Positions 15,748 to 22,665 of a DNA stretch of 27,171 bases are shown in pieces; the first letter of the stretch is position 1, and the number at the start of each line of letters is the position of its first letter. The notes below the pieces were generated by a model that searched no databases, was not told the origin of the DNA, and worked only from the letters and a program-made list of their open reading frames with translations. A program made the translations under genes and the position numbers. The stretch spans positions 1-27,171 of the IMG/VR virus record IMGVR_UViG_3300031997_000053. The stretch is one strand, 5' to 3'. This stretch comes from a virus.

Positions 15748-16437
15748 TTATTTTTTATCTTTCGTTGTGTTTCGGCCGGTTTGTGGCTCGGTTTTGCCTG
15801 CCTTTTTACTTTTTGCAAGATTATGGAACTTCGGACGCACAGAACCCTCGGCAAGATCTTTTTCTTTCTTAACCAAAAGCTCTAAAATTTGGCGTTCCCG
15901 TTCTTCAGGCGAGAGAAACGTTAGCTCAAGTGGCCCTTCCCCTGGCCCGCTAACTTCGATGTTCTGAGTGTTCATCCACTTGTCAGGATCGCTGCTCCTT
16001 AAGAACCTGGTGCGGTTCACGAGGAAAAATATCTGGGCGGTAACGTTACCGCCGACTCCAGTAGTGTACAGAGCATCTGCCATAGCAGCCTGCTGAGTCT
16101 TCATCGCTGCTCGGACTTTCGCATCGTAAGCAGGATGTGTGGCCCTGTACTCGATTATGTAAGACGGAGAGACGTCCAAAACGTTGCATGAGTGCATAAA
16201 GGTATTCCCAAAAGCGAGCAACTCCAGAAGCCTCTCCTTTATCTCCGAGGTGATCTTGGAGAACCTTGGCTTCTTAGCGATTACCTCCTCCCTGACTTCA
16301 TGTCCCGAGGCACGTAGGCTCTCTACAACCTCTGGCGAAGGATCATGTAGAAGCATCTCTTCGCCATTAACTATCAGAGTGAACTTTTTGGCGATGGCAA
16401 CTGGCCCTGGTTTCACTGGTGGTTTTTCTGGTTCCAT
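15748..16437 (-). CDS. terS: Small terminase subunit, probable
   Basis: 229 residues directly before terL. The middle has a helix-turn-helix-like DNA-binding segment (IKERLLELLAFGNTFMHSCN, then VLDVSPSYIIEYRATHPAYD, residues ~66-104), then the typical small-terminase pattern AAMKTQQAAMADALYTTGVG with a final helix NVTAQIFFLVNRTRFLRSSD and the conserved Trp (DPDKW). The tail is Lys-rich. It would recognise the packaging start and load TerL. The 46-bp gap to terL is AT-rich. Confidence 0.8.
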   Translation of the reverse strand: MEPEKPPVKPGPVAIAKKFTLIVNGEEMLLHDPSPEVVESLRASGHEVREEVIAKKPRFSKITSEIKERLLELLAFGNTFMHSCNVLDVSPSYIIEYRATHPAYDAKVRAAMKTQQAAMADALYTTGVGGNVTAQIFFLVNRTRFLRSSDPDKWMNTQNIEVSGPGEGPLELTFLSPEERERQILELLVKKEKDLAEGSVRPKFHNLAKSKKAGKTEPQTGRNTTKDKK

Positions 16438-16452
16438 TCATAACACACTCGA

Positions 16453-17082
16453 TTATTTTTTTGCAAAATATTGTGATTTATTGGGATATATCGAATCAAT
16501 AAAATCTGGCTTGTAGACAAAAACGATATATCTGTAGTTAGGAAGACTATGATCTAAAAAAACATATCTGGAGAAGGTTTGGAGACAAAAGGTCAGCATC
16601 TCCGCAGGATCTATATAAGTAACCTTTTCATCATTGAAATCGACGTAACTCGAGAAGCAATCAAAAGCAATCCCCTTTTTAGCGACCGCGTACATAACTC
16701 GCAGCTCATCCAACAGCTCCTCTTTTGGTGATTCGTTGAAGGTCGTGATAGTAACCACGTAATCAGCATCAAGAAACGGAGAGATGTCTTTGAGGTGGCC
16801 GTGATAAATAGTAGATCGCTGGTGCTTCTGCTTGGAGAATACGACCATATCCAGGAGAGTATCATTGCCCGAGTAGCCGACTCTTCGCCTGGTTTTCAGG
16901 TATTCCTTGAAATGGCATAATCCGCATCCCACTTCATGAACACGGATTTGATCTCGTTCAAACTTGAAAAGCTGAAGGAACCTTGAGAACATTAGGTTCT
17001 GGGATTCCGGGCCGTTGTACCCTACCGCTCTGGGATCATCACTAAATTCCATTAGAGCCCGACTATATTCAGCCGGTTCCAT
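16453..17082 (-). CDS. Class I SAM-dependent methyltransferase-like protein
   Basis: 209 residues, ATG at 17082. Motif I is VHEVGCGLCHFKEYLK (residues ~48-63), with a second acidic strand at VGYSGNDTLLDM and a motif-IV-like strand at DADYVVTITTFNES (~105-118). The C-terminus ends in aromatic YRYIVFVYKPDF, a common final strand of the fold. No DPPY-type DNA target motif is seen, so a small molecule, glycan or protein target fits better. It is AT-rich like the nearby aminotransferase; the two may act on one glycan, which is inference only. It sits 16 bases before terS. Confidence 0.65.
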   Translation of the reverse strand: MEPAEYSRALMEFSDDPRAVGYNGPESQNLMFSRFLQLFKFERDQIRVHEVGCGLCHFKEYLKTRRRVGYSGNDTLLDMVVFSKQKHQRSTIYHGHLKDISPFLDADYVVTITTFNESPKEELLDELRVMYAVAKKGIAFDCFSSYVDFNDEKVTYIDPAEMLTFCLQTFSRYVFLDHSLPNYRYIVFVYKPDFIDSIYPNKSQYFAKK

Positions 17083-17185
17083 GAATTACCTCTGTTATGG
17101 CATACTTCTCGTAGTTCATGATGAGATTCCTGCTGGTCTTCGGGCCTAGATTGAATAGCATATCTATTACTGATAACCTTGGCAC
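17069..17185 (-). CDS. Possible 38-residue small protein
   Basis: From GTG at 17185 (or ATG at 17161) the frame reads VPRLSVIDMLFNLGPKTSRN, then MNYEKYAITEVIHGTG, and its stop lies within the methyltransferase start. The sequence looks protein-like, but the start is uncertain and there is no strong ribosome site. It may be a remnant of a larger gene. Confidence 0.3.
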   Translation of the reverse strand: MPRLSVIDMLFNLGPKTSRNLIMNYEKYAITEVIHGTG

Positions 17186-17193
17186 GAAGATAT

Positions 17194-17370
17194 TTAAATG
17201 CTTGTTTGAGCATCGAATAGCGCGTGCCACTTCCCGGCTCCGTAGATCTTGTCGAGTATTCCCTTCGTGTCTTCGTCCTCGTCCAGGAAGTTCTTGTATA
17301 GCTCTCTGGCCTGTGCTATCTTCACCTTTTCTGCTCTTGTGAGCTGCCGGAATGGTTTTGCCATGTTCAT
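17194..17370 (-). CDS. 58-residue helical protein, unknown
   Basis: ATG at 17370 overlaps the previous stop (GCATGA) and has GGAGAG as ribosome site. Reads MNMAKPFRQLTRAEKVKIAQ, then ARELYKNFLDEDEDTKGILD, ending HALFDAQTSI. A basic N-terminus then an acidic helix. Overlap, ribosome site and codon use all support it. No family recognised. Confidence 0.65.
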   Translation of the reverse strand: MNMAKPFRQLTRAEKVKIAQARELYKNFLDEDEDTKGILDKIYGAGKWHALFDAQTSI

Positions 17371-17945
17371 GCACTCTCCTTTCCCGCAAGGATATTCTCG
17401 ATTGCCTGGAGCTGGGTCATGCGGCTGTTCAGCATCGCTTTCTTCTTGTTGGCCTTTTCGACTGCCTCCTTGAAGGACTCGTTCAGGCCTTTTACAATTT
17501 CCTGAAGGCTATAGCGTTTTATGGCAGCTTTGGTATCCATGTCGGTCGCAGTATTGTTGAAATGGCTATGCTCCCCCTGCCACCGTGACCAATCGCCTTC
17601 CTGGGTGAAAAGAATAAACTTGCCTGATCTTGTCAGCACGAGGATATCCCCTTCGTACCACCCTCTGTTGTCCCTATCATCAGAACGCTGTTTGGTATTG
17701 TTAACCAGGATCAGCCCCTTCTCCTCGGAATATTCGTACAGCCACTCTTTCGTTTGATAGCCTATCGAGTGTCCGTGTACCTGGATTTTGTAGTCCATGA
17801 ACCTCATCATCGGGAGGAGATTTTCGACTATCCTATCGAGGATGACGGTCTCCTGGTCTATCGTGGCCGTCAGTATTCCTTCTACCTCTCGTCCCATCTT
17901 TTCCAGCTCGCCTAGCTGGCCTATGAAGCTCTCTATTGCTTCCAT
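17367..17945 (-). CDS. 192-residue protein, unknown, with helical termini
   Basis: ATG at 17945 with AAGGTGAC before it, the ribosome site standing directly behind a 6-bp hairpin. N-terminal coiled-coil-like helix (MEAIESFIGQLGELEKMGRE), a central beta-rich part with NRGWYEGDILVLTRSGKFIL and GDWSRWQGEHSHF, then a C-terminal helix with KEAVEKANKKKAMLNSRM. No catalytic motif recognised. The fourth-last gene before terS, so it could be an early-late accessory protein. Confidence 0.65.
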   Translation of the reverse strand: MEAIESFIGQLGELEKMGREVEGILTATIDQETVILDRIVENLLPMMRFMDYKIQVHGHSIGYQTKEWLYEYSEEKGLILVNNTKQRSDDRDNRGWYEGDILVLTRSGKFILFTQEGDWSRWQGEHSHFNNTATDMDTKAAIKRYSLQEIVKGLNESFKEAVEKANKKKAMLNSRMTQLQAIENILAGKESA

Positions 17946-17957
17946 TTTTTGTCACCT

Positions 17958-18024
17958 TGGCCCTTCTGGGCCACGACAGCCGCCGGATTCGAACCGGCCT
18001 TGCGCCGCCTTGACGGACGCTGCC
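17958..18024 (-). other. Structured leader element with tRNA T-arm-like hairpin
   Basis: In the 108-bp gap before the 192-residue gene, on the coding strand: GGCAGC (18019-18024) can pair with GCTGTC (17975-17980, one G-U); inside is GCCGG-TTCGAAT-CCGGC (17982-17998), an exact T-arm and T-loop pattern; a TGGCCC-AGAA-GGGCCA hairpin (17958-17973) follows. Only about 20 bases separate the acceptor-like strand from the T-arm, too few for D and anticodon arms, so this is not a whole tRNA. It could be a tRNA 3' remnant, a tRNA mimic or a translational control element. Confidence 0.55.
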
Positions 18025-18053
18025 CACGGAAATAAATATTGGTTTATCGGATA

Positions 18054-18185
18054 TTAATGTACTTGTTTGATCCACAGGACACGTCCCTTCTGTGCAGCCT
18101 CCATCATGGCAAGATATTCGGACTCCTCCGAGAGGACGATTGTCTTTGTCCTTCCTTTGCGCCTGACTTTGGCTTCGAACCTCAT
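18054..18185 (-). CDS. 43-residue basic protein, unknown
   Basis: ATG at 18185 overlaps the previous stop (GTATGA). Reads MRFEAKVRRKGRTKTIVLSE, then ESEYLAMMEAAQKGRVLWIK. A basic N-terminus that looks like an extended strand followed by a helix, which would suit a small nucleic-acid-binding protein. Real by its overlap and composition; family unknown. Confidence 0.55.
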   Translation of the reverse strand: MRFEAKVRRKGRTKTIVLSEESEYLAMMEAAQKGRVLWIKQVH

Positions 18186-18355
18186 ACGCAAACCACCACC
18201 TTCTGCCTGGCATTAGAGATCAGATTCTCCACGGCCAGGACGTGTTTCTCGTCTTCTCTTCTCATCTGCTCCGCCCGGATATCCATGATAAGAAATGAGA
18301 GCTGCCGGTCAGTGAGACACGGCAGGCCGGCCAGGATTGAGTCGTAGCGGTTCAT
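18182..18355 (-). CDS. 57-residue helical protein, unknown
   Basis: ATG at 18355 overlaps the stop of the 166-residue gene (CTATGA) and its own stop overlaps the next start. Reads MNRYDSILAGLPCLTDRQLS, then FLIMDIRAEQMRREDEKHVL. Mostly helical and charged. Member of the ATGA-linked chain; no family recognised. Confidence 0.6.
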   Translation of the reverse strand: MNRYDSILAGLPCLTDRQLSFLIMDIRAEQMRREDEKHVLAVENLISNARQKVVVCV

Positions 18356-18852
18356 AGATCCTCGGCTATGGTTGCGGTCGGCTTCTCCTCTACGTCCACA
18401 AAATCCAGGGATAAGCCTTCGGCCGCCTTCTTGAACTTGGCCGCGTTTAGATCCAGCAAATTCGTGAAGTTATGCTCAACTGCCCAGGACTTGGCCGTGT
18501 CTATATCGTAATTGAAGACCTTCACGAGCCTGATCCCTACGCCTGGCGCTGGCTTCTTGTTTTTGCTCCAGAAGTATGTCGCAAGCGTCATCTCCCGAAG
18601 CTTGTTTTCCTCTGCCTGGAGAGCGACCTTGATGCTATCGACTAGCTCGATTTGGGAGCGATTCGCTTCCGCCCAGACAACTCTGGCAGCATCCAGGCTA
18701 GACTTCTCGGCGGAGAAGCGGTTCCTGGCTTCCCTGACTGCCTGGATTTGCTCCTCTAATTCGGATACTAGCATTGGAGGATCATCCTTAAACTGATCCT
18801 CTCCATTATGGCCTGTGATATAATTATCCAATTCCTTTTTATCTATCTCCAC
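18352..18852 (-). CDS. Conserved phage-type coiled-coil protein
   Basis: 166 residues, ATG at 18852 with AGGTGGAGATA before it. Residues ~28-90 form a long coiled coil (LVSELEEQIQAVREARNRFS onward). The C-terminal half (YFWSKNKKPAPGVGIR, then DTAKSWAVEHNFTNLLDLNA, ending EEKPTATIAEDL) resembles a conserved siphovirus protein seen near recombination and replication genes, whose C-terminus usually reads like K-P-T-A-T-I-x-x-D-L. That match is from memory and its function is not established. A Gam-like nuclease inhibitor was considered but not supported. Confidence 0.6.
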   Translation of the reverse strand: MEIDKKELDNYITGHNGEDQFKDDPPMLVSELEEQIQAVREARNRFSAEKSSLDAARVVWAEANRSQIELVDSIKVALQAEENKLREMTLATYFWSKNKKPAPGVGIRLVKVFNYDIDTAKSWAVEHNFTNLLDLNAAKFKKAAEGLSLDFVDVEEKPTATIAEDL

Positions 18853-18853
18853 C

Positions 18854-19102
18854 TTAAGCCACCTCCTCGCCTACTATGATCGTCTCCCTGTACCCGAGCT
18901 TCCCCGAGGGGCCTGTTCCCAACGTGTACGTCCCCGGCTCCAGGTCGAGCTCCGCCTTGAGATCCTGGTCGCCTGGCGTGTAGGGCAACTTTACGAACCC
19001 GTTCGGCCCCTTCATCCACCACCTTCTCTGCCCGGTTGTCTTGCAAGCTTTCTTTGCTGGCTTAGATAGTGCCGCCAGCCTGAACAACTCAACTTTCACC
19101 AT
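18854..19102 (-). CDS. 82-residue protein, unknown
   Basis: ATG at 19102, ribosome site TTGGAGGCGG. N-terminal basic part (AALSKPAKKACKTTGQRRWW) then a beta-rich C-terminus (AELDLEPGTYTLGTGPSGK). It ends one base before the next gene's start region. It may be a small nucleic-acid-binding or structural protein; no family recognised. Confidence 0.6.
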   Translation of the reverse strand: MVKVELFRLAALSKPAKKACKTTGQRRWWMKGPNGFVKLPYTPGDQDLKAELDLEPGTYTLGTGPSGKLGYRETIIVGEEVA

Positions 19103-19244
19103 TGTTTACCGCCTCCAACATCTTAAACCTCTTGAACAATGCTGCCCTTATCTGCCTCTTTGCTTCCGCATCTATTTCGTGTTCAGTGTCCCTCCAGCAT
19201 TTTGATGAGCCTATCCTGCCCTTTCTCCAGGCGCATCGCTTCAT
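19089..19244 (-). CDS. Doubtful 51-residue ORF
   Basis: The C-terminal half (DTEHEIDAEAKRQIRAALFK, then RFKMLEAVNNGES) reads like a real helix and its stop overlaps the next start, but the N-terminal half from the ATG at 19244 is a shadow of the 50-residue gene on the same strand. A start inside 19183 would need a rare codon. Listed because the gap between 19183 and 19102 otherwise holds no gene. Confidence 0.25.
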   Translation of the reverse strand: MKRCAWRKGRIGSSKCWRDTEHEIDAEAKRQIRAALFKRFKMLEAVNNGES

Positions 19245-19335
19245 CGCTGTTCCACCAATACTTGCCCTTCTTGTTGAGCTCGCCAATCCGCATCTCGTTG
19301 CGGATTATCCATTTCTCTATGGCCTTCTCGTCCAT
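19183..19335 (-). CDS. 50-residue helical protein, unknown
   Basis: ATG at 19335, one base after the previous stop, with AAAGGTGGTC as ribosome site. Reads MDEKAIEKWIIRNEMRIGEL, then NKKGKYWWNSDEAMRLEKGQ, ending in an amphipathic helix (DRLIKMLEGH). The Trp pair (KYWWNSDEA) is typical of small phage proteins of the early region. No family recognised. Confidence 0.6.
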   Translation of the reverse strand: MDEKAIEKWIIRNEMRIGELNKKGKYWWNSDEAMRLEKGQDRLIKMLEGH

Positions 19336-19336
19336 C

Positions 19337-19510
19337 TTAGACCACCTTTCCGATCAGCCCCTTCTCGCAGGCCTCGTTTAACGTGTAGCCGAACACCAGG
19401 ATATGGGACGTTGCTGCCATATGACCCCGGGCAGCCGCACATGCTGTCTTCTTATTTTTTGTGCGCAGGAGTGTTTTTTTGCACTCGTGGCAGTAGGTGA
19501 CGGACTTCAA
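19337..19510 (-). CDS. 57-residue Cys-containing protein, TTG start
   Basis: The TTG at 19510 shares bases with the previous TGA (AATTGA) and has GAGGTG six bases before it; this start gives MKSVTYCHECKKTLLRTKNK, then KTACAAARGHMAATSHILVF. A longer reading to 19597 only shadows the upstream gene. CHEC plus a later Cys may bind metal. Function unknown. Confidence 0.5.
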   Translation of the reverse strand: MKSVTYCHECKKTLLRTKNKKTACAAARGHMAATSHILVFGYTLNEACEKGLIGKVV

Positions 19511-19845
19511 TTTCCACACCTCTTTGCAATGATCTCGTTGTACTTCTCCTGCTCTCCATAGAACACCAGTATATGGAAATAGCTCGTCTTGGGCCACCTA
19601 GCGAAATCGTCCCAAGCATCCACAACCTTCAGGCCCGGAACTGCTCTTGTCAGCTTATAGCATACGCTTTTTGGGGTATTCCCCATCCTGTAGAAATAGC
19701 TGAACTTGGCCTCTATCGTCCCATCGCGCTTGAAGGTTACGTGATCCGCTCCAGCACAGAGAATTGCATCCTTGAGCTGCTCTTTGATCGCCTTTTTGCC
19801 CTTGGCATCTATTATGTAAACGTCATCCTTTTGATTATAGGCCAT
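19507..19845 (-). CDS. First gene of operon B, 112 residues, unknown (holliday-resolvase-like size, no motif)
   Basis: ATG at 19845, ribosome site AAGGAGGCG 10 bases away and inside the duplicated leader. Reads MAYNQKDDVYIIDAKGKKAI, then ADHVTFKRDGTIEAKFSYFY and a second half with Trp/Tyr/Phe (WDDFARWPKTSYFHILVFYG). The alpha-beta-beta layout with D-x-T-I-E-A-K could suit a small PD-(D/E)xK-type nuclease (a D...E-x-K pattern is present at DGTIEAK), but this short match is weak evidence. Otherwise unrecognised. Confidence 0.55.
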   Translation of the reverse strand: MAYNQKDDVYIIDAKGKKAIKEQLKDAILCAGADHVTFKRDGTIEAKFSYFYRMGNTPKSVCYKLTRAVPGLKVVDAWDDFARWPKTSYFHILVFYGEQEKYNEIIAKRCGN

Positions 19846-19851
19846 CGCCTT

Positions 19852-19945
19852 TTCGCCTCCTTTTTAGCCAACCTATCCCCCCACCTATTAGGGGATAAAA
19901 TGATTGGTTATGATATATATACATGGTAGGTATTTATAGTTTTCT
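19852..19945 (-). promoter_or_regulatory. Duplicated promoter-leader, copy 1 (operon B)
   Basis: 94 bp, differing from copy 2 (22666-22759) at one base (19882). On the minus strand: BRE/TATA as AGAAAAC-TATAAATA (TATA 19931-19938), a near-palindromic AT run around the likely start (TGTATATATATCATA), a leader hairpin TATCCCC/GGGGATA (19874-19897) and an AAGGAGGCG ribosome site. The leader is about 65 bases. The near identity implies recent duplication or strong selection for joint control of operons A and B. Confidence 0.85.
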
Positions 19946-19988
19946 GTGAATCGCCGTCTAGCGGAAATCAAAATCGAAAAGGGTAAAA

Positions 19989-20066
19989 GGCGGCCAGAGG
20001 AAAAGAGAATCGTCATCGGAGCTAAGGAGGCTGAACCGATGACTTTGGTTTGACCCTCTGGTCGCC
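19989..20066 (-). terminator. Operon A terminator-like stem-loop
   Basis: Nine bases past the stop of the last gene of operon A lies a 12-bp stem (19989-20000 with 20055-20066) with a nested 8-bp stem (20012-20019 with 20036-20043). On the minus strand it is followed by a T-rich stretch (GCCTTTTACCCTTTTCG). This fits transcript end formation before the operon B promoter. The one non-Watson-Crick pair is G-U on plus-strand RNA and A-C on minus-strand RNA, so a plus-strand RNA cannot be excluded. Confidence 0.6.
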
Positions 20067-20074
20067 ACGTTGGG

Positions 20075-20314
20075 TTAGTTACCGTTTCTGCCCATGACGG
20101 TCGCCGCCGTTGCTGCAAAGGCTCCTAGCTTTTCGATTGCGTTTTCTGTTGCCCTCTCGTCTCTGTTGCGAAGCGCCTGGAGACCTTCTATGCAGAGGGC
20201 CAGGAAGATGTCATCGACCCTCATCTCTTTGTCGCCAAGCCTTGACCCGGCGTACAGAAAAAGACCGTGGGCGATAAGGAACATCGTTCCGCTTATCTTT
20301 TCATCGTCCGTCAT
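20075..20314 (-). CDS. 79-residue helical protein, unknown
   Basis: ATG at 20314 with AACAGGTGTCG before it. Reads MTDDEKISGTMFLIAHGLFL, then DDIFLALCIEGLQALRNRDE and an Ala-rich tail. Helical, with one hydrophobic stretch too short for a firm membrane call. Last gene of operon A, just before the stem-loop. No family recognised. Confidence 0.6.
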   Translation of the reverse strand: MTDDEKISGTMFLIAHGLFLYAGSRLGDKEMRVDDIFLALCIEGLQALRNRDERATENAIEKLGAFAATAATVMGRNGN

Positions 20315-20348
20315 TTTTCGACACCTGTTTTTGATGTCTGCTGGCTGT

Positions 20349-21494
20349 CTAGGCTGCCAGCACCGTCAGGATCTGTCTGGTCTCTCCGGCCATCTTGCCG
20401 AACTCGTAGCTCCTGTCTGGCGGCATCTGTTTCGCTGCGGCTGTCATGCCCTGGATTATAGCGTAGGCTGAGTCTCTGTCGTCCGGCTCGACGGTCTTGT
20501 CGCTCATCATGCAGTCCAGGATGAGCTGGACCTCATCGTCGGTTAGCTTGAACTCTTCTGCTACCTTCTTGACGGAGACGGTAGGCACCACCTTGATCTC
20601 TTTGGATTCCCTGAGCTCCTGGGCCCAGACCTCAAAGAGGTTATGGTTGACCAGTGTCGAGTTCATGACATCCCTTACCTGGCGGTGCCAGAGCTCGGCG
20701 GCCAGCTTGCGTGTCTCGGGGGAGAAGATGCCTTCGTCCAGCTTTTCGCCTCGATGGATCTTTCTGAGTACCGGGGATTTGATGGCCCTGTTGATACATG
20801 CCCACCGGAAGAACCCGGGCTCGATGCTCATCGATCCGGCGCCGACTTCGTTGTTCTGGATGATCAGCATCGCGCTGTACAGGTCGCCTTTGCCGATGTC
20901 GTACTGCTGGCCTTCGTCTATGAGGTCGAGGTATATGTGTGTTTCCGAGCAGTCGGCTTTGTAGAAATTGACCGGCTGCTCAGTTGTCAGGCGCGAGTCG
21001 TTGATGGTCTTGATGCTCACGGCGACCTGTTTGAGCATGTCGAGGCTGTCGTAGGCAAAGAAACTCGGGCTCACCATCGCCCTGAACCTGTCGCCTACGG
21101 TGCGGACCATCATGCCGTCTTTGTCCCTGTACCAGGAGTTCAGGTTCGTTGTAGCCAACGGGGACTTGCCGGCTCGTAACATATCGTCATGATATCTACG
21201 TGGTATGGGCGTGCGGTCTACCGATTGCTTCTGGGCCCAGTTGGTCGGATGGAATATTTTGATCCCCTCCTCAGTCGCTATCTCCAGCTCCCACTCGTGA
21301 GCGTCGTTGGTCGGCTGGAAGGTCATCTTCTCGCCGGGGGCCACGTAGTCTACGCTGTGGTCCCTGATATCCTGGAGGTGCCTTATCAGATCCGGGAGCA
21401 TCTTGCGGTCGAAGCTACGGTCTTCCATCCTTACAGGCATATCGATCTGAGATAGATCGATGGTTTCTTGGGGTCTTACCCCTATGTCGTCCAT
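20349..21494 (-). CDS. DUF932-like phage/plasmid protein
   Basis: 381 residues, ATG at 21494, ribosome site AAGAGGTGAGA. The central region matches the pattern of DUF932 (phage/plasmid-like protein family): SWYRDKDGMMVRTVGDRFRA (residues ~122-141), SFFAYDSLDMLKQV, later an LIIQNNEVGAGSMSIEPGFF strand and FRWACINRAIKSPVLRKIHR. DUF932 proteins occur widely in phages and plasmids with replication and recombination genes; the function is unsettled. It is the longest gene of operon A, so a central role in early DNA metabolism is plausible by context. Confidence 0.7.
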   Translation of the reverse strand: MDDIGVRPQETIDLSQIDMPVRMEDRSFDRKMLPDLIRHLQDIRDHSVDYVAPGEKMTFQPTNDAHEWELEIATEEGIKIFHPTNWAQKQSVDRTPIPRRYHDDMLRAGKSPLATTNLNSWYRDKDGMMVRTVGDRFRAMVSPSFFAYDSLDMLKQVAVSIKTINDSRLTTEQPVNFYKADCSETHIYLDLIDEGQQYDIGKGDLYSAMLIIQNNEVGAGSMSIEPGFFRWACINRAIKSPVLRKIHRGEKLDEGIFSPETRKLAAELWHRQVRDVMNSTLVNHNLFEVWAQELRESKEIKVVPTVSVKKVAEEFKLTDDEVQLILDCMMSDKTVEPDDRDSAYAIIQGMTAAAKQMPPDRSYEFGKMAGETRQILTVLAA

Positions 21495-21518
21495 TTCAAT
21501 CTCACCTCTTACTTTTTT

Positions 21519-21911
21519 TCAGCAGTTGTATTTCGGGATCCACTTCCAGAGAGGAGTTTCCATCCAGTAGTCCTCGCCATTGTGTGCCTTCCAGACGTTG
21601 TTCTTGAACTTCCAGTACCAGGAGCCGATTTTGAATCTGGTGGGCTTCAGCTCGCCGGCCGGAGTGAAGATCGTCGCCGGACCTCCGGAGCATGAGACTA
21701 CGCTGGCATCCCTGTACTTGCTGGCGTTGAAGCAAATGCTGTACTGTTCTTGATCCTGGTCTACACAACCGCCCAGGAATCCGATCGCGCCTCGTTTGGA
21801 TATCGACCAGCTTTCGGATGCAAGGATCACTGCATCACCGGCTCTTGGCCCCCTGTCGGGAGGAGAGGACTTGATGAGCCGGATGTCTTTCACAGAGAAG
21901 TCTTTCCTCAT
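21519..21911 (-). CDS. 130-residue protein, unknown
   Basis: ATG at 21911 overlaps the previous stop (GCATGA). Reads MRKDFSVKDIRLIKSSPPDR, then GDAVILASESWSISKRGAIG, with a Trp-rich end (KIGSWYWKFKNNVWKAHNGE). Beta-rich, three Cys, no known motif. It ends 24 bases before the DUF932-like gene. Function unknown. Confidence 0.65.
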   Translation of the reverse strand: MRKDFSVKDIRLIKSSPPDRGPRAGDAVILASESWSISKRGAIGFLGGCVDQDQEQYSICFNASKYRDASVVSCSGGPATIFTPAGELKPTRFKIGSWYWKFKNNVWKAHNGEDYWMETPLWKWIPKYNC

Positions 21912-22387
21912 GCTTCTGCCTCTTGATCCTGGTCTTGTCCTGGTCCTTGTCCTTGCCCTTGTCCTTTGGTATCGGCCACAAGCAGCCTTTCGATCAAGCT
22001 GCTGGTCTGCTGGTCGAATAGGTATCGTTCATACGTGGTTCCCTGGCGTTCGCACTGATCGCTGCATACGGGATGCCAGCTTCCCTCCTCGAAGGAGTAG
22101 ATGCCCGGAATACGCATCCCGTTTGTCGGTTCGGGGATCTCGGCGCCGCAGACGTAGCAATCCGTCTCTGCCAGGGCGAACCCGGGACAAAGGATGGCCG
22201 CATCTTCGATTCGAGGGAGGCTGAAACCGAAGGCGTTCATGATTTTGATCGTAGTCTTGCAGTAGCTCAGGATGAAGTCTCGTTCCTCCAGGACTTCTAT
22301 CTGCCTCTTGATGAGCAGGTTGTCGCGGCACTCGCCATTCGAAGGCCACGCGGTTCTGCACATCAGACAGCGTTTGTGCATTTTCAT
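21908..22387 (-). CDS. Zinc-cluster protein with Gln/Gly tail
   Basis: 159 residues, ATG at 22387 with GAGGTGATAAAA before it. Two Cys groups: CLMC near the start (residues 7-10, with Cys20) and CYVCG at 77-81 with C-x-x-x-C further on (VCSDQC). The last ~20 residues are low-complexity (KGQGQGQGPGQDQDQEAEA) and come from a short tandem DNA repeat that may vary in length. Probably a zinc-binding regulator or adaptor; not recognised further. Confidence 0.65.
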   Translation of the reverse strand: MKMHKRCLMCRTAWPSNGECRDNLLIKRQIEVLEERDFILSYCKTTIKIMNAFGFSLPRIEDAAILCPGFALAETDCYVCGAEIPEPTNGMRIPGIYSFEEGSWHPVCSDQCERQGTTYERYLFDQQTSSLIERLLVADTKGQGQGQGPGQDQDQEAEA

Positions 22388-22394
22388 ACTTTTA

Positions 22395-22454
22395 TCACCT
22401 CAGAAATGGACATCGAACGGGAACGTCGAATTCCTCGCCGTCTATCAGACTCAT
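22395..22454 (-). CDS. Possible 19-residue micro-ORF
   Basis: ATG at 22454, one base after the preceding stop, and the stop at 22395 lies inside the next gene's ribosome site. Reads MSLIDGEEFDVPVRCPFLR. Its placement, filling the gap exactly, is what makes it worth listing; so short a frame may arise by chance. It could be a leader peptide for the zinc-cluster gene. Confidence 0.35.
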   Translation of the reverse strand: MSLIDGEEFDVPVRCPFLR

Positions 22455-22455
22455 C

Positions 22456-22659
22456 TCAGACCACGTCCAGAACTCGGAAGGCCCTGATCTCCTCGCCGAG
22501 CTGCATTTTAGCCTGGCTCCTTATAGCATCCAAGGTCTTGACTGGGATTGCGCTTCTGAATCCCGGGAGCTTTACGCCTCTGCTTGGCGGGATATTAACA
22601 TCCACCATCCCGCTGAATTTGAGACCCGTTGATGTCTGGACCTCAACCTTGTATTGCAT
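22456..22659 (-). CDS. First gene of operon A, 67 residues, unknown
   Basis: ATG at 22659, ribosome site in the duplicated leader at the same 10-base distance as in operon B. Reads MQYKVEVQTSTGLKFSGMVD, then PPSRGVKLPGFRSAIPVKTL. A strand-rich start then a helix with QAKMQLGEEIRAFRVLDVV; it might be a small nucleic-acid-binding beta-barrel. No family recognised. Confidence 0.65.
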   Translation of the reverse strand: MQYKVEVQTSTGLKFSGMVDVNIPPSRGVKLPGFRSAIPVKTLDAIRSQAKMQLGEEIRAFRVLDVV

Positions 22660-22665
22660 ACCCTG

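Noticed and set aside
17960-18053. A complete tRNA gene
   Set aside because: T-arm present, but too few bases for D and anticodon arms between it and any acceptor partner.
17833-18213. 126-codon minus-strand ORF
   Set aside because: Shadow of the 43-residue gene and the T-arm element; Arg/Gly/His-rich; the overlapping small frames have better starts.
18352-18852. Gam-like nuclease inhibitor
   Set aside because: Coiled coil and length are compatible, but the C-terminal pattern fits a different conserved phage protein better.
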